From DATJFX01 sp035495465 (GTDB lineage Bacteria > Patescibacteriota > Doudnabacteria > UBA920 > O2-02-FULL-48-8): 10,157 bases of DNA. Below the pieces are notes generated by a model. It ran no database searches and was not told where the DNA came from. It worked only from the letters and a program-made list of their open reading frames with translations. The stretch is taken from contig DATJFX010000051.1 of NCBI GenBank assembly GCA_035495465.1, positions 1 to 10,157 on the forward strand. The letters run 5' to 3'. The translations under genes were made by a program, and so were the position numbers. The number at the start of each line of letters is the position of its first letter. Positions within the stretch are counted from its first letter, which is position 1. Below, piece after piece: positions 1-6,538 of this stretch.

Positions 1-1979
1 TTTCTTCTGATCCCAACAGTGATGCTACTTACGGCAAGACGAGCACGTGGGGTGCGAACTTTAAAGTTGTTTACCATTTACCAGATGGCACAACGCTTTC
101 TGCAAATGATTCCACCACAAATAGTAATAATGGAACCATAATAGGAGCTACTGCCACCAGTGGTCAAGTTGATGGTGCAGGGAATTTTAATGGGTCTTCG
201 TATATAGACACAAATATTACATCTAATACTATCTTTTCAAATTCAACCTTTACTGTTTCTGCTTGGGTAAAATTAAATGCAAACTCCATGTTGGTGGCTA
301 AAGGTGGATTTAGTCAAGGATTTTATGCTGCAGCTGATGGTGTCCAGATAAAAGGTAGTAGTTCAACTATCCGAAGTTCTGATGGTACCATAAATATGGC
401 TGATGGGGCGTGGCATTATTATTCCGCAATCATCACTACTGATACCTCTGTAGCGGGTAATAATAATGCTCACATATATCAGGATGGTAGTTTACACGAC
501 GGTTCTCTTAGCACACAGTTTGCAAATGTAACATCTGCTCTTTCCGCAAATATAGGCAGAAGAAATGAAGTCGGTCATGAAATATATGCTAATGGAATTA
601 TTGATGAAGTTAGAATTTCTAACGCGGCCCGTTCTGCCGACTGGATTAAGACAGAATACAATAACCAAAATTCGCCTTCAACTTTCTATTCTTTAGGATC
701 TGAATTGCCTCCGTCTGGCGGAAATACTTTTACTGTAGGTGCCGGGACTTTGACAGTGGGTGGGAATCTGACGATCACTGGCGGGAGTTTGGATCTGACT
801 ACCAATGATCCGACCACGGTAGTTACGGGAAATGTTGTAATTAATGATACATTGTTAGCTTCCAATTCCGCGAACTTTACATTTGGCGGCGACTGGACCA
901 ATAACGGCACATTTACTCATAATAGTGGCACGGTAATTGTTGTCCCAAGCGCTGGCGTAAGTTCTATCAGCATTGGCGGCACCAGCAATACGAATTTCTA
1001 TAACTTTACGGCAACTGATTCGGCACTCGGCAACAAACAGCTGAATTTCCAAAACGGCTTAACTTATGGGTTCTATCACAACCTCACTTTATCTGGATCC
1101 GCAGGGAATGGGTTTTTGTTGCTCGGGTCCACCACGCCAGGCAGCCAGTGGACGATATATGTGGATCCATCCGCTACGACAAGTTTAAGTACCATGCTAG
1201 TCCAAGACAGTGCCTGCGCAGTCGGAACCCTCAGCCTATCGCCAGGTGCAACAGTATTTAACGGCGGCAACAACGGCACGTGTTGGTTTTTCGTCAGTCG
1301 AGGCCGGCCAGATATTTCCGGTAACATTGGCGGCGGTAGTGGCGGCGGGACGCCAGTCTCAGGCGGCGGATCTGGAGGTTCCGGTGGCGGCGGGACAAGC
1401 GGTGGCGGCGGAGGAGTTTTGCCTCAAGCATTTACAGCCGCAGATGGCAGTAGTTTGACGAGTTATGATTCTAACTGGACTATATTAGGAGGCGGAATAA
1501 ACATTAATACAAATGCCGCATACGGAACAGCAGTTAATACTAGTATGGCCCAGTGGACTGCCGGGACGTTCAATGATAACCAATACTCGCAGATCACCAT
1601 TGCAGCGCTGACTGCTAGCAACTGGATTGGAACTGCTGTTAGAACTCAAGGTTCAGGCTTAAATGCATACATAGCAAACATCACCTCCGGCGGTAACTAT
1701 GAGATAGATAAAATAGTTAACGGTTCGGGCACGCTACTGGCTTCTGGAAATACCGCAGTCCAAGCCGGAGATATATTGAGACTAGAAATAAGTGGAACCA
1801 CCTTAACCATAAAGTTAAATGGTACAACTCTTACTCAAACAAGTGATTCCACCTTTAGTACTGGAAGACCGGGTATAGAATTCTACGGAAATAGTACCTC
1901 AAACCGCGGAGATGATTGGTATGCCGATAGTTTAGCTTCTCAGGGCGGGGGTGGAGGTGGAGGCGGCGGAAGCCCATAA
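1..1979 (+). CDS. LamG/concanavalin-like modular surface protein, 5' end missing
   Basis: The reading frame is open from the window edge (first full codon at 3) to TAA at 1977-1979, 658 residues, so the start lies outside the window; the first in-frame ATG at 288 falls inside the first domain and is not the start. Residues about 20-225 form a LamG/concanavalin-like domain, with an entry motif like VVYHLPDG, then NNGT and GAGNFNGSSYIDT, and an exit motif DEVRISNAARSADWIKTEY beginning at residue 201. Residues about 240-435 are a Thr/Asn/Gly-rich beta-repeat region (TVGAGTLTVGGNLTITGGS type) with a Cys pair near its end (DSACAVG, GTCWFF). A Gly/Ser linker covers residues 443-471 (nt 1329-1415). 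Residues about 476-645 form a second lectin-like beta domain. The tail is nine Gly, Ser, Pro, stop. No sortase or transmembrane anchor is visible. The family suggests an exported adhesin or carbohydrate-binding surface protein; the ligand is unknown. Confidence is high for the frame and LamG, low for function. Confidence 0.85.
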   Translation, partial: SSDPNSDATYGKTSTWGANFKVVYHLPDGTTLSANDSTTNSNNGTIIGATATSGQVDGAGNFNGSSYIDTNITSNTIFSNSTFTVSAWVKLNANSMLVAKGGFSQGFYAAADGVQIKGSSSTIRSSDGTINMADGAWHYYSAIITTDTSVAGNNNAHIYQDGSLHDGSLSTQFANVTSALSANIGRRNEVGHEIYANGIIDEVRISNAARSADWIKTEYNNQNSPSTFYSLGSELPPSGGNTFTVGAGTLTVGGNLTITGGSLDLTTNDPTTVVTGNVVINDTLLASNSANFTFGGDWTNNGTFTHNSGTVIVVPSAGVSSISIGGTSNTNFYNFTATDSALGNKQLNFQNGLTYGFYHNLTLSGSAGNGFLLLGSTTPGSQWTIYVDPSATTSLSTMLVQDSACAVGTLSLSPGATVFNGGNNGTCWFFVSRGRPDISGNIGGGSGGGTPVSGGGSGGSGGGGTSGGGGGVLPQAFTAADGSSLTSYDSNWTILGGGININTNAAYGTAVNTSMAQWTAGTFNDNQYSQITIAALTASNWIGTAVRTQGSGLNAYIANITSGGNYEIDKIVNGSGTLLASGNTAVQAGDILRLEISGTTLTIKLNGTTLTQTSDSTFSTGRPGIEFYGNSTSNRGDDWYADSLASQGGGGGGGGGSP

Positions 1980-1993
1980 CGGAAAATATCTAA

Positions 1994-2021
1994 AAAAACC
2001 CTGGCATTTGCCAGGGTTTTT
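1994..2021 (+). terminator. Intrinsic terminator after the LamG protein gene
   Basis: A stem CCCTGGC (1999-2005), loop ATTT and GCCAGGG (2010-2016) is perfectly paired and is extended by five A-T pairs (1994-1998 with 2017-2021). The downstream T run ends the transcript of the upstream gene, whose stop is 14 nt before the hairpin. Because the arms are flanked by A and T runs it could also act on the other strand. Confidence 0.85.
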
Positions 2022-2036
2022 CGTTGTTGTTATAAT
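2008..2036 (+). promoter_or_regulatory. Sigma70-type promoter inside the terminator
   Basis: TTGCCA (2008-2013) is followed by a 17-nt spacer and a perfect TATAAT (2031-2036). The predicted start is near 2043, giving a leader of about 26 nt before the ATG at 2069. The -35 box sits in the loop and 3' arm of the preceding terminator hairpin. Sequence match and spacing are close to consensus; no expression data are available. Confidence 0.75.
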
Positions 2037-2068
2037 ATGTTCACATAAATTATTCTAAAACTAGAAAA

Positions 2069-2533
2069 ATGGATATAGAAACAAATAGAATGTCAGGTGC
2101 GGGACAGTTTACAGTCCAGAAAACACGTCATAAAAAATGGTTCAAATGGGTTTTATTGCTATTAATATTGATTGTTCTCGGGGTCGCGTATTTCGGCCCG
2201 CAAATCTGGCTGAAGCTAAAAGTTAAGGGTTATCAGGCCGTGTTTTTAACTAATGGCCAGGTTTATTTCGGCAAATTATCCGCTTCTGGCAATTGGCTGT
2301 TATTGACAGATATTTTTTATTTACAGGCTTCATCAACTTTGCAGCAAGGATCCAGCGTGACGGATCAGACAGCCGACCAATCCGCAAATCTCCAACTCGT
2401 AAAGTTGGGCGGGGAATTGCATGGTCCTTTAGATTATATGTATCTCGAAAAAGATAAAGTAATGTTTTGGGAAAATCTGAAAGATGATTCAAAAGTCGTT
2501 GACGCTATAAAAAACTATTCTTCTAAAAAGTAA
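2069..2533 (+). CDS. Single-pass membrane protein of unknown function
   Basis: A 154-residue protein. Residues 1-26 are cytoplasm-like and basic (KTRHKKWFK), residues about 27-47 are one strongly hydrophobic helix (WVLLLLILIVLGVAYFG), and the rest is a soluble domain, probably outside the membrane by the positive-inside rule. That domain holds a QAVFLTNGQVYFGKL motif, a Ser/Thr/Gln-rich low-complexity stretch (about 89-110), and LVKLGGELHGPLDYMYLEKDKV followed by FWENLKDDSKVVDAI. I recall similar small proteins in Patescibacteria but cannot name a family or function. No clear Shine-Dalgarno precedes the ATG; the next Met is residue 8, so the start is slightly uncertain. It lies 48 nt upstream of the ligase-like gene and downstream of the promoter at 2008-2036, so the two are probably co-transcribed and may act together at the envelope. 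Confidence 0.8.
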   Translation: MDIETNRMSGAGQFTVQKTRHKKWFKWVLLLLILIVLGVAYFGPQIWLKLKVKGYQAVFLTNGQVYFGKLSASGNWLLLTDIFYLQASSTLQQGSSVTDQTADQSANLQLVKLGGELHGPLDYMYLEKDKVMFWENLKDDSKVVDAIKNYSSKK

Positions 2534-2541
2534 TTAATATT

Positions 2542-2562
2542 CCACTGACATAGATGCAGTGG
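2542..2562 (+). other. Small intergenic hairpin
   Basis: CCACTG (2542-2547) and CAGTGG (2557-2562) pair around a 9-nt loop in the gap between the two genes. There is no T run, so it is not an intrinsic terminator. It could slow degradation or modulate read-through into the downstream gene; this is speculative. Confidence 0.35.
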
Positions 2563-2566
2563 CAGA

Positions 2567-2573
2567 AAAGGGA
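2567..2573 (+). promoter_or_regulatory. Ribosome binding site of the ligase-like gene
   Basis: AAAGGGA lies 8 nt before the ATG at 2582. It favours this ATG over the internal Met codons at residues 9, 10, 16 and 18 of the protein. It is one of the few clear Shine-Dalgarno-like sites in the window. Confidence 0.65.
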
Positions 2574-2581
2574 AACCAAAG

Positions 2582-5155
2582 ATGTTTGACGCAATCAAGC
2601 AAAAAATGATGAGCAAATCAGATATGGCAATGGCCCAGCCCATGACCGAAGCCTCGAGGTTTAATAAAGCAATTAATTTTTGTCTTTATGCGCTGGTATT
2701 GCTCGTACCGATTTTATTTTCTTCGCTGACGAGTGAACCGCGGGAATTCAACAAGCAGGCCTTAATTTTTCTAGGCGTGGTGGTTTTGCTGGGAATTTGG
2801 GTGTTGAAGATTTTGACCACTAGAAATTTTTCTTGGGTGAAAACTCCTCTGGATTTTGTTTTACTCGGCTATTTGGCCATATACTTGGTGGCAAGTTTGT
2901 TTTCAGTGGATAAAGTTTCTTCGTTTTTAGGATATTACGGCCGATTCGCCGGAGGATTTATTTCCATACTTGCTCTGATCATTCTGTATTTTTTGGTGGT
3001 AAATAATCTAAAGCAAGAGCGGACGATCCGAAAATTGGTTAAATATTATTTATTTGGAACGGGTATTGTTTTAATTTATAGTTTGCTGCAAATACTCGGA
3101 TTGTATATTATCCCGGGAGCTTTTACACACAGCCGGGGATTCAATCCGATCGGCAGCCAAGCCGGTTTAGCGATCTTTGCCAGTTTATCAATTGTTTTCC
3201 TGCAATGGTTGTTTTTTATCGAGCCTGTCCGCAGCAAGGTGAAAAGTTTGGTTTACTGGGTTTTAACTTTTGTTGCACTCGCTATTGTATTTTTGATTAA
3301 TGCATTTGCCAGCTGGCTGGTTTTGGCTCTGGCCATGATTGTATTTTTGGCTCTGGCTATGAGTTCCATGGATAAGAGTTCAGCACAGGGCGGGCAAATG
3401 TCTGCCATGTGGTTTTGGAAACCCATGTTGCTTTTAGTGATCGCAGTGTTATTTGTGGCTTTTCGCTTCTTGCCTGCGTCATTAAACCCTCGAAATTTGG
3501 TTACCGTAAATTTGCCCGTGGAAATTCAGCTGTCAAATAAAACCACTTGGACCCTGGTAAGCAACTCAATAAAGAGCAGCATCAAGACCGCTGTAGTCGG
3601 GTCCGGGCCAGGCACAGTTGGAATCAAATTTGGCGACATCAAACCTGAAAGCTTGAATAAAACAATTGTCTGGAGCTTAAATTTTGACCGCGCTTCTTCT
3701 GAAGTGGCAAACATTATCATTGAAACTGGAATTTTAGGCCTGCTGGCTTTTGAGCTGGTGAGTATCATGTTCCTAATTTACGGCTTAATGTTTTTGTTCC
3801 GCAAAACTCAGGAAGCCGGCTGGAAATATGCGTTTGGCTTTTTCATGATCTGGGTGGCATTGTACATTGCGCATTTCACGTATTTCTTCAATACGACTTT
3901 TTATTTCCTTTATTGGTTATCTATTGCGCTATTTATGGCGCTGGCCAACCATTCAAATCAGGAAGAAGAAAGCAGCTCGATTATCAATTCCTCCTCCCGT
4001 TCTACAATGTCTTGGATGTTTGTGAGTTTGTTGCTGTTAGCCGCTTTGCTTGTGGGTACGTTTTTCGAGACCGCGGTTTATGGCGCTGAAGTATCTTACA
4101 CTTCCGGGATTAAAGAGCTGAATAAGACTAAACCTGATTATTCCCGGGTTTCCGCGGATTTCGGCCGGGCAATTACTCTAAATCCTTATCGGGATAATTA
4201 TCTTTTAGCATATGGCCAAAACTTGATTTTCTTAGCTTCGCAAGAAGCGGCGAAAGATAAGCCGGATGTAGCGCAGGTTCGAACCTGGATTGGCAATTTG
4301 ATTGCCGCAGGAAATAAAGCTACCCAAGTATCTCCGGCTAAAGCTGCTAACTGGTCTGCCTTAGCTCAGTTTTATACCAACATCAGAACGCTTGTTGCCG
4401 GTACAGATCCTCATATTATTGACGCCTGGCAAAAGGCAATTGAACGCGATCCGAAAAATCCAGCTCTTTATATCCAATTAGCTCAAGCTTATTCCGCTGC
4501 GTCTCAGGTGATTGATCCAGCTATAGTTGGATCCGGGCCGGATGCAGACCAAGACGGGTTGTCGGATGATAAAGAGAGCCAATTGCATTCAGACCCGCAT
4601 AATTCGGATACCAATGGCAATGGCGTATCAGATGGCGATGAAGTAAAAGCTGGTTTTGATCCTGTTTCTGGGTTGAAACTGACAGGCACAGTCCTGGCAA
4701 GTTTTACTTCCACGGATCAGGCTATGCTCAATAAAGCTCAGGACGCCTTAAATACCGCAATTAGTTTGAAACAAGATTTACCGGATGGTTATATAGCTTT
4801 GTCCCGAATTTTAGAGAAATCGAATAAACTGGATGAAGCTCGGAAAAAAATTGATGAAGCCGCTAAGTTATTCCCGAACAATCCAGATATATTATTCGAG
4901 CAAGGCCGAATTACTTTTAACCAAAAAGATTTAGTTACAGCTGAAAAAATCTTTAAAAATGTAATTGCTCTTTCTCCGAACCATGCTAACGCTCATTATT
5001 CCCTGGGACTGATCTATCAGCAAAAAGGGGATACAGCGGGCGCTTTAACAGAATTTGAAAAGGCTGAGGAGATTGCCGGACCGAATGTGGATTTGGAAAA
5101 GCTGATTAACAGCTTGAAAACGCCAGCCGCACCGACTCCAACACCAAATCAATAA
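2582..5155 (+). CDS. O-antigen-ligase-like (Wzy_C) membrane protein with TPRs and Ca-binding insert
   Basis: An 857-residue protein. Residues about 30-500 hold roughly 12-13 hydrophobic helices, the layout of Wzy_C/O-antigen ligase and polymerase proteins, which join lipid-linked glycans to an acceptor on the outer face of the membrane. Family-like motifs are GYYGRFAGG (117-125) and, in the large loop at about 298-375, VGSGPGTVGIKF followed by FDRASSEVANIIIETGILGLLAF (from residue 368). At the place where typical family members have the AHN motif with a conserved His, this protein has ASS (371-373), so ligase activity is uncertain. Residues about 520-850 are TPR-like helices, the clearest at about 715-845. 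Two DxDxDG-type acidic loops (D654-E665 and D676-E687) resemble thrombospondin type 3/EF-hand calcium sites and interrupt the TPRs. The C-terminus is Pro/Thr-rich. It is probably co-transcribed with the upstream small membrane protein. A glycan-processing role is inference from fold. Confidence 0.8.
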   Translation: MFDAIKQKMMSKSDMAMAQPMTEASRFNKAINFCLYALVLLVPILFSSLTSEPREFNKQALIFLGVVVLLGIWVLKILTTRNFSWVKTPLDFVLLGYLAIYLVASLFSVDKVSSFLGYYGRFAGGFISILALIILYFLVVNNLKQERTIRKLVKYYLFGTGIVLIYSLLQILGLYIIPGAFTHSRGFNPIGSQAGLAIFASLSIVFLQWLFFIEPVRSKVKSLVYWVLTFVALAIVFLINAFASWLVLALAMIVFLALAMSSMDKSSAQGGQMSAMWFWKPMLLLVIAVLFVAFRFLPASLNPRNLVTVNLPVEIQLSNKTTWTLVSNSIKSSIKTAVVGSGPGTVGIKFGDIKPESLNKTIVWSLNFDRASSEVANIIIETGILGLLAFELVSIMFLIYGLMFLFRKTQEAGWKYAFGFFMIWVALYIAHFTYFFNTTFYFLYWLSIALFMALANHSNQEEESSSIINSSSRSTMSWMFVSLLLLAALLVGTFFETAVYGAEVSYTSGIKELNKTKPDYSRVSADFGRAITLNPYRDNYLLAYGQNLIFLASQEAAKDKPDVAQVRTWIGNLIAAGNKATQVSPAKAANWSALAQFYTNIRTLVAGTDPHIIDAWQKAIERDPKNPALYIQLAQAYSAASQVIDPAIVGSGPDADQDGLSDDKESQLHSDPHNSDTNGNGVSDGDEVKAGFDPVSGLKLTGTVLASFTSTDQAMLNKAQDALNTAISLKQDLPDGYIALSRILEKSNKLDEARKKIDEAAKLFPNNPDILFEQGRITFNQKDLVTAEKIFKNVIALSPNHANAHYSLGLIYQQKGDTAGALTEFEKAEEIAGPNVDLEKLINSLKTPAAPTPTPNQ

Positions 5156-5166
5156 TCAAGTGAAAT

Positions 5167-5199
5167 AAAAATACCCCGGCTCCGGCCGGGGTATTTTTT
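5167..5199. terminator. Bidirectional terminator between convergent genes
   Basis: ATACCCCGGC (5171-5180), loop TCCG, and GCCGGGGTAT (5185-5194) form a perfect 10-bp stem flanked by an A run on the left and a T run on the right. It follows the ligase-like gene (stop at 5155) on the plus strand. On the minus strand it follows the M24 peptidase (stop codon 5211-5213), where the T run is TATTTTTATTT. It probably ends both transcripts. Confidence 0.85.
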
Positions 5200-5210
5200 G
5201 GTTTAGAGGG

Positions 5211-5897
5211 TTAGCTAATAATCATGCTTTGAAAATCTTTCGGGATTTTTGAATATATTTTATTCGGTCCGACTAAAATCATGTCCTCAATCCTGACCCC
5301 GAATTTGCCGGGCAAATAAATCCCAGGTTCTACTGTAACTACGGTATTTTTTTCTATCCGATCTTGTGTATTGGGTTTAAAGTTGGGGAGTTCGTGGATT
5401 TTCTTACCCACGCCGTGTCCTGTGCCGTGGTTAAAGCGCGTGGCGTAGCCTGAGCGGGTGATAATAGTGCGGGCAGTGAAATCAACCTTTCCGGAAATAG
5501 CATTACTCTTAACTTTTTTTATCGCCGCTTTCTGGGCTTTCAGAACTATGTTATATATTTTTTCGTGGAATTTCGTAGGCTTGCCTAAAAATATAGTACG
5601 GGTAAAATCCGAGCAATAGCCGTTTACTTTTACGCCATAATCAAACATCAGAAAATTATTCTTGCCAATTTTGGTAGAACCCGCGAAATGATGAATCTCC
5701 GAGGAATTTTTGCCAAAGGCAACAATTGGCGGAAAGGCTTGGCCTTCGGCCCCGAGTTGTTTGGCTCGTCTTCTTATAAAGCGGGCCAGGGTTAATTCGG
5801 TTAGATTTTTACGAGTCCTTAAGATATCAAAAAGCTCCCAAAAAATCTGATCGATAATCTGAGAGCCTTTTTTTATTGATTGAAGTTTTGTCGTCAT
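5211..5897 (-). CDS. M24 family metallopeptidase, Xaa-Pro aminopeptidase type
   Basis: A 228-residue pita-bread-fold peptidase. All five expected metal ligands are visible: D86 (FDYG), D97 (YCSDFTRT), H161 (HGTGHGVG), E190 (VEPGIY) and E204 (GVRIED). Accessory histidines H70 (IHHF) and H168 (KKIHELP) are also present. The family removes N-terminal residues with two metal ions. VEPGIYLPGKFGVRIED and GHGVGKKIHE resemble PepP/PepQ (cleaving before or at proline) more than methionine aminopeptidase, but substrate cannot be settled from this. It lacks the N-terminal creatinase-like domain of full-length PepP/PepQ, so it is essentially a stand-alone catalytic domain. The ATG is preceded by a weak GGGA 7 nt upstream. 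It lies 106 nt downstream of rplT on the same strand, separated by two REP-like palindromes, and converges on the ligase-like gene. Confidence is high for family, moderate for specificity. Confidence 0.9.
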   Translation of the reverse strand: MTTKLQSIKKGSQIIDQIFWELFDILRTRKNLTELTLARFIRRRAKQLGAEGQAFPPIVAFGKNSSEIHHFAGSTKIGKNNFLMFDYGVKVNGYCSDFTRTIFLGKPTKFHEKIYNIVLKAQKAAIKKVKSNAISGKVDFTARTIITRSGYATRFNHGTGHGVGKKIHELPNFKPNTQDRIEKNTVVTVEPGIYLPGKFGVRIEDMILVGPNKIYSKIPKDFQSMIIS

Positions 5898-5908
5898 GGT
5901 CTATTCCC

Positions 5909-5928
5909 ATCCCGGCGAAGGCCGGGAT
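5909..5928. repeat. REP-like palindrome A
   Basis: ATCCCGGC (5909-5916), loop GAAG, and GCCGGGAT (5921-5928) form a perfect 8-bp stem. The sequence strongly resembles the CCCGGCGAAGGCCGGGATCC type of dispersed intergenic palindrome seen in many bacterial genomes; translated, it gives the familiar IPAKAGIH string. On the minus strand it lies in the leader of the M24 gene, 11 nt before its ATG. Confidence 0.7.
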
Positions 5929-5972
5929 CCACTACCATAATTATTACCAAATGGTGTTAATAGATGAAGTGG

Positions 5973-5993
5973 ACACCGGATCAAGTCCGGTGT
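5973..5993. repeat. REP-like palindrome B
   Basis: ACACCGGA (5973-5980), loop TCAAG, and TCCGGTGT (5986-5993) form a perfect 8-bp stem, resembling the common CCGGATCAAGTCCGG dispersed repeat. It lies 11 nt past the rplT stop. With palindrome A it forms an inverted pair: TCCACT (5929-5934) next to A is matched by AGTGGA (5968-5973) next to B, and ACCAT (5934-5938) by ATGGT (5951-5955). It has no T run, so it is more likely a transcript stabiliser or a mobile repeat than a terminator. Confidence 0.65.
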
Positions 5994-6003
5994 GGTTAAT
6001 ATA

Positions 6004-6348
6004 CTACTTTACGCTTTGGGTAACTGCTTCAAATGCTTTTGGGTTGCGGACTGCTAGTTCAGCCAGCATTTTCTTGTTCAGCTGGATATTTTGCTTCTTC
6101 AGAGAGCCTAATAGTTTACTGAAGTTTGTGCCTTGTTCGCGGGCCGCAGCATTAATGCGGATAGTCCAAAGTTTGCGGAAATCTCGTTTTTTAAGCTTGC
6201 GGTGGCCATAGGCATAAGAGTCTGCATGGAGCAAAGCTTCTTTAGCTGCGATGGCATTGGTTCTGCGACGATTGGTAAAACCTTTCGTGCGGGCTAGAAC
6301 GTATTTTCTTCGTTTGTGGGCGGCAACGCCTCGTTTAACTCTTGTCAT
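6004..6348 (-). CDS. rplT: 50S ribosomal protein L20
   Basis: A 114-residue protein that matches L20 along its full length. The basic N-terminal extension MTRVKRGVAAHKRRKYVLARTKGF threads into 23S rRNA during 50S assembly. The globular part has YAYGHRKLKKRDFRKLW, then RINAAAREQGTNFSKLLGSLKKQNI and KKMLAELAVRNPKAF. Length is close to the usual 115-120. The position before the Arg of the usual YAYRDR motif is His here. It starts 3 nt after the rpmI stop with a GGGAAAG site (6355-6361) overlapping the end of rpmI, so translation is probably coupled. It is the last gene of the infC-rpmI-rplT cluster and the only one here ending in TAG. In other bacteria L20 represses this operon; no L20 operator could be identified here. 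Confidence 0.98.
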   Translation of the reverse strand: MTRVKRGVAAHKRRKYVLARTKGFTNRRRTNAIAAKEALLHADSYAYGHRKLKKRDFRKLWTIRINAAAREQGTNFSKLLGSLKKQNIQLNKKMLAELAVRNPKAFEAVTQSVK

Positions 6349-6351
6349 ATA

Positions 6352-6537
6352 TTACTTTCCCATTACTAAGCTTAATTTATTATCAACTTTAGCCACAGCT
6401 AAATCTTTACGCTTACCCATTGTGGCATTGCCAGAGGAGCGGGCGTTAAAATGGGCTTGGCCGGCTTTTCGGCGCATAAGTTTGCCGGAACCGGTTCGCC
6501 AAAAAGTTTTTGCTACTCGTTTATTCGTTTTCTGCAT
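6352..6537 (-). CDS. rpmI: 50S ribosomal protein L35
   Basis: A 61-residue basic protein with the L35 pattern: NKRVAKTFWRTGSGKLMRRKAGQAHF, where the TGSGK..RRKAG..H core is diagnostic, followed by a KRKDLAVAKVD segment. Length is close to the usual 62-66. It starts 1 nt after the infC stop and ends 3 nt before rplT. This tight infC-rpmI-rplT order is the conserved bacterial arrangement and supports the call. No strong Shine-Dalgarno is visible, so translation probably depends on ribosomes finishing infC. Confidence 0.96.
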   Translation of the reverse strand: MQKTNKRVAKTFWRTGSGKLMRRKAGQAHFNARSSGNATMGKRKDLAVAKVDNKLSLVMGK

Positions 6538-6538
6538 A

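Noticed and set aside
2542..2562. Hairpin between the small membrane protein and ligase-like genes as a terminator
   Set aside because: The stem is only 6 bp with a 9-nt loop and has no following T run.
5876..6211. Plus-strand open frame beginning SWSIPIPAKAGIH
   Set aside because: It is the translation of REP-like palindrome A plus the antisense of rplT; the AKAGIH string is a known false-gene signature of such repeats.
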